From an uncultured Collinsella sp. (GTDB lineage: Bacteria > Actinomycetota > Coriobacteriia > Coriobacteriales > Coriobacteriaceae): 7,071 nucleotides of DNA. Made by a program: the position numbers and the translations under genes. The DNA is taken from positions 1-7,071 of the forward strand of contig URZB01000082.1 in the NCBI GenBank assembly GCA_900552295.1. Direction: 5' to 3'. How positions within the stretch are numbered: position 1 is the first letter of the stretch; each line of letters opens with the position of its first letter. The notes under the pieces were generated by a model. That model was not told the origin of the DNA, ran no database searches, and was given only the letters and a program-made list of their open reading frames with translations. This document shows, in pieces, positions 5,796 to 7,071 of the stretch.

Positions 5796-6712
5796 CCTTT
5801 GACCTGTACGACACCGTCGACTCTTTTATCGCCTATATCGCACGCGTTGAGGGGCTTTCTCCCAACACGGTGACGGCCTATGGCTCGAGACTGGAGCGCT
5901 TTGCTGCCTGGTGCGAGCGCGAGGATATTGATGCTTTCGCTGCCGACGTGCGCACCATTCGTCGCTATCTTGCTGAGCTTTCGCGTGAGCAGGTGGCTCC
6001 CCGAACGCTTGCGGCGCACCTGTCGGCTATCCGATCTCTCTATCGCTGGATGGCTGCCGAGGGGATTGTCGAGGGCGATGCGGTCTCGGCGATCGCGTCG
6101 CCCAAGCTGCCGCGTGACCTGCCGGGCGTCCTTACGACCCAGCAGGTCGAGGCGCTGCTCAAGACGCCTGATACCTCAACACCCGCGGGACTGCGCGATG
6201 CGGCGATGCTCGAGTTGCTCTATGCCTCGGGTGCCCGCATCTCAGAGCTTGCGGCGCTCAATGTGGAATCCATCTCATGGTCCGAGCGCACGCTGCGCCT
6301 GTGGGGCAAGGGGAGCAAGGAGCGTATCGTCCCTCTGTATCGTCGTGCGCTCGATGTGACGCGTCTCTATATTGAAGAGGGGAGGCCGGAGTTGCTCGCT
6401 CGGGCAAAGCGCCGCGACCTCGCTACCGGGCCGCATCCGCTGCTTATATCGGCGCGCGGCAATCGCATGAGCGCCGCGATGCTCCGGCGGCGGTTCCATA
6501 CGCTGGCGACGCTCGCCGGCATTCCGGCTGACATCGCCCCGCATGCGATGCGCCATACCTTTGCGACCGACTTGCTCGAGGGCGGTGCGGACCTGCGCTC
6601 GGTTCAAGAGCTGCTAGGTCATGCGAGCCTGTCCACGACGCAGATCTACACGCATCTCACACCCGATCGGCTTAAACGTGCCGTGGCTCAAGCCCATCCC
6701 CGCGGCGAATAG
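5792..6712 (+). CDS. xerC: Tyrosine recombinase XerC (XerC/XerD type), probable non-ATG start
   Basis: Xer recombinases resolve chromosome dimers at dif during cell division. From ATA 5792 the product is 306 residues, the usual Xer length. The N-terminal core-binding domain includes DSFIAYIARVEGLSPNTVTAY (10-30). The catalytic domain has R149 (ARISEL), K173 (GKGSKER), H251 and R254 (HAMRHTFA), H277 (LGHASLST) and Y286 (QIYTH), the full R-K-H-R-H-Y set. R149 and K173 lie within one residue of the E. coli XerD positions (148 and 172), which supports this N-terminus. No ATG, GTG or TTG exists in this frame between the stop at 5684-5686 and GTG 5870. A start at 5870 would delete 26 residues of the core-binding domain. 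ATA 5792 has GGAGG 9 nt upstream and overlaps the trmFO stop as ATAG, parallel to the common ATGA overlap. CTG 5804 is an alternative without a Shine-Dalgarno. The name XerC rather than XerD rests on synteny. Function is secure; the exact start is not. Confidence 0.9.
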   Translation: MAFDLYDTVDSFIAYIARVEGLSPNTVTAYGSRLERFAAWCEREDIDAFAADVRTIRRYLAELSREQVAPRTLAAHLSAIRSLYRWMAAEGIVEGDAVSAIASPKLPRDLPGVLTTQQVEALLKTPDTSTPAGLRDAAMLELLYASGARISELAALNVESISWSERTLRLWGKGSKERIVPLYRRALDVTRLYIEEGRPELLARAKRRDLATGPHPLLISARGNRMSAAMLRRRFHTLATLAGIPADIAPHAMRHTFATDLLEGGADLRSVQELLGHASLSTTQIYTHLTPDRLKRAVAQAHPRGE

Positions 6713-6730
6713 TGGCTGGGACGTCCCGCG

Positions 6731-6752
6731 CCGCACTCAGGTGTGTGGTTTT
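6731..6752 (+). terminator. Probable weak terminator after xerC
   Basis: CCGCAC (6731-6736) pairs with GTGTGG (6743-6748), six pairs including one G-U, around a 6-nt loop, and TTTT follows at 6749-6752. It lies about 20 nt past the xerC stop and just before the rpsB promoter, where a terminator would be expected. The stem and T tract are short, so termination is probably partial. A perfect palindrome GGGACGTCCC (6718-6727) lies just upstream. Confidence 0.5.
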
Positions 6753-6761
6753 GATTGCGGG

Positions 6762-6790
6762 TTGGCAGGAAGAGGCATTCCTGCTATCAT
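6762..6790 (+). promoter_or_regulatory. Vegetative sigma-type promoter for rpsB
   Basis: TTGGCA (6762-6767) and TATCAT (6785-6790) each match five of six consensus bases and are separated by exactly 17 bp. TG at 6782-6783 gives an extended -10 (TGCTATCAT). Transcription would start at about 6796-6797, leaving an untranslated leader of about 135 nt before rpsB. This is the clearest promoter in the window. Confidence 0.82.
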
Positions 6791-6796
6791 TCATCA

Positions 6797-6931
6797 GGTT
6801 GCTTCACGGCAACATGTTTTTATCACGCACGCGCGGCTACTTCAGACCGTGGTGCCCGGGCTTTGGTAGCACATGTCCGGGTTGGTTTTGGAGGATGACC
6901 CCGCGCGGAGGCAAACCACAGGAGGTTTAAC
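6797..6931 (+). promoter_or_regulatory. Structured 5' leader of rpsB, possible autoregulatory site
   Basis: The long leader holds several complementary segments. GTTGC/GCAAC (6798-6802/6809-6813) forms a hairpin followed closely by five T residues (6817-6821), a possible weak attenuator. CCCGG/CCGGG (6855-6859/6877-6881) competes with GTGC/GCAC (6852-6855/6869-6872). AAACC (6913-6917) can pair with GGTTT (6924-6928), placing AGGAGG (6920-6925) in the loop and stem, or AAACCA (6913-6918) can pair with TGGTTT (6883-6888) and free it. Ribosomal-protein leaders, including those of rpsB, are often autoregulatory. That role here is an inference from pairing by eye, and I do not recognise a named leader family. 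Confidence 0.4.
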
Positions 6932-7071
6932 ATGGCTACCAAGATTAATATCCGCACCCTGCTCGAGGCCGGCTGCCACTTCGGTCACCAGACCCGTCGC
7001 TGGAACCCCAAGATGAAGCCGTTCATCTTCGGTGAGCGCAACGGCATCTACATCCTCGACCTCAAGCAGAC
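6932..7071 (+). CDS. rpsB: 30S ribosomal protein S2 (5' part, cut by window end)
   Basis: The first 46 codons encode the N-terminus of S2, a late-assembling protein at the back of the 30S subunit. The start [20 protein letters not shown] and the following [23 protein letters not shown] are diagnostic of the family; the intact protein would be about 240-270 residues. Cysteine occupies the position before HFGH where valine is common. ATG 6932 has AGGAGG (6920-6925) 6 nt upstream. Codons are strongly C-ending, as in rplS, which fits high expression. In most bacteria tsf follows, but that lies outside the window. Confidence 0.97.
   Translation, partial: MATKINIRTLLEAGCHFGHQTRRWNPKMKPFIFGERNGIYILDLKQ

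Noticed and set aside
5760..5870. Programmed -1 frameshift producing a TrmFO-XerC fusion
   Set aside because: The frames are in -1 relation, but there is no slippery heptamer or clear downstream stem before the trmFO stop. Independent initiation from the GGAGG is simpler.
6895..6930. 11-codon leader ORF ([11 protein letters not shown]) ending one base before the rpsB ATG
   Set aside because: Its GGAGG directly abuts the ATG with no spacing, so initiation is unlikely, and the peptide lacks the codon runs typical of attenuator peptides.
6712..6930. Plus-strand open frame of 72 codons filling the xerC-rpsB gap
   Set aside because: It contains the rpsB promoter and leader, has no Shine-Dalgarno, and the translated sequence shows no family features.

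Overview
The window is ordinary housekeeping chromosome from a high-GC bacterium, roughly 60 % G+C by eye. The proteins, and a gene order combining actinobacterial and Firmicute features, point to class Coriobacteriia, most likely a Collinsella-like gut bacterium. That placement is an inference from protein character and synteny, not a database match. Bases 1-18 are not genomic: they match the Tn5/Nextera mosaic end, so the window starts at an untrimmed contig edge.

Layout: every gene is on the + strand. A short possible 3' tail of an unidentified gene comes first, then rplS (ribosomal protein L19) with a textbook UUCG-loop terminator. rnhB (RNase HII) follows with its own terminator. Next is a tightly packed run: yraN (UPF0102), comM/yifB, dprA, trmFO and a xerC-type tyrosine recombinase. 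Junctions in this run are a 1-nt overlap, a 4-nt overlap, a 14-nt gap and a probable 4-nt overlap. A weak terminator then precedes an extended -10 promoter, an untranslated leader of about 135 nt, and the first 46 codons of rpsB (ribosomal protein S2), cut by the window end.

How the genes fit together: rplS and rpsB supply the ribosome. rnhB removes ribonucleotides from DNA. The yraN-xerC run groups DNA-handling proteins: ComM (branch-migration motor in natural transformation), DprA (RecA loader on incoming single strands), XerC (dimer resolution) and the nuclease-fold protein YraN. The tRNA methyltransferase TrmFO is embedded among them. The order rplS, rnhB, yraN, comM, dprA, xerC, rpsB resembles the mycobacterial arrangement, whereas trmFO between dprA and xerC resembles the Bacillus dprA-topA-trmFO-codV block, here without topA.

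I see no CRISPR array, insertion sequence, prophage, tRNA or rRNA gene, and no undescribed system. The points most worth checking are the xerC start, which has no ATG, GTG or TTG compatible with a full-length protein and probably uses AUA in an ATAG overlap with trmFO; the rpsB leader, whose Shine-Dalgarno can enter a small hairpin with a competing upstream pairing; and the adapter remnant.
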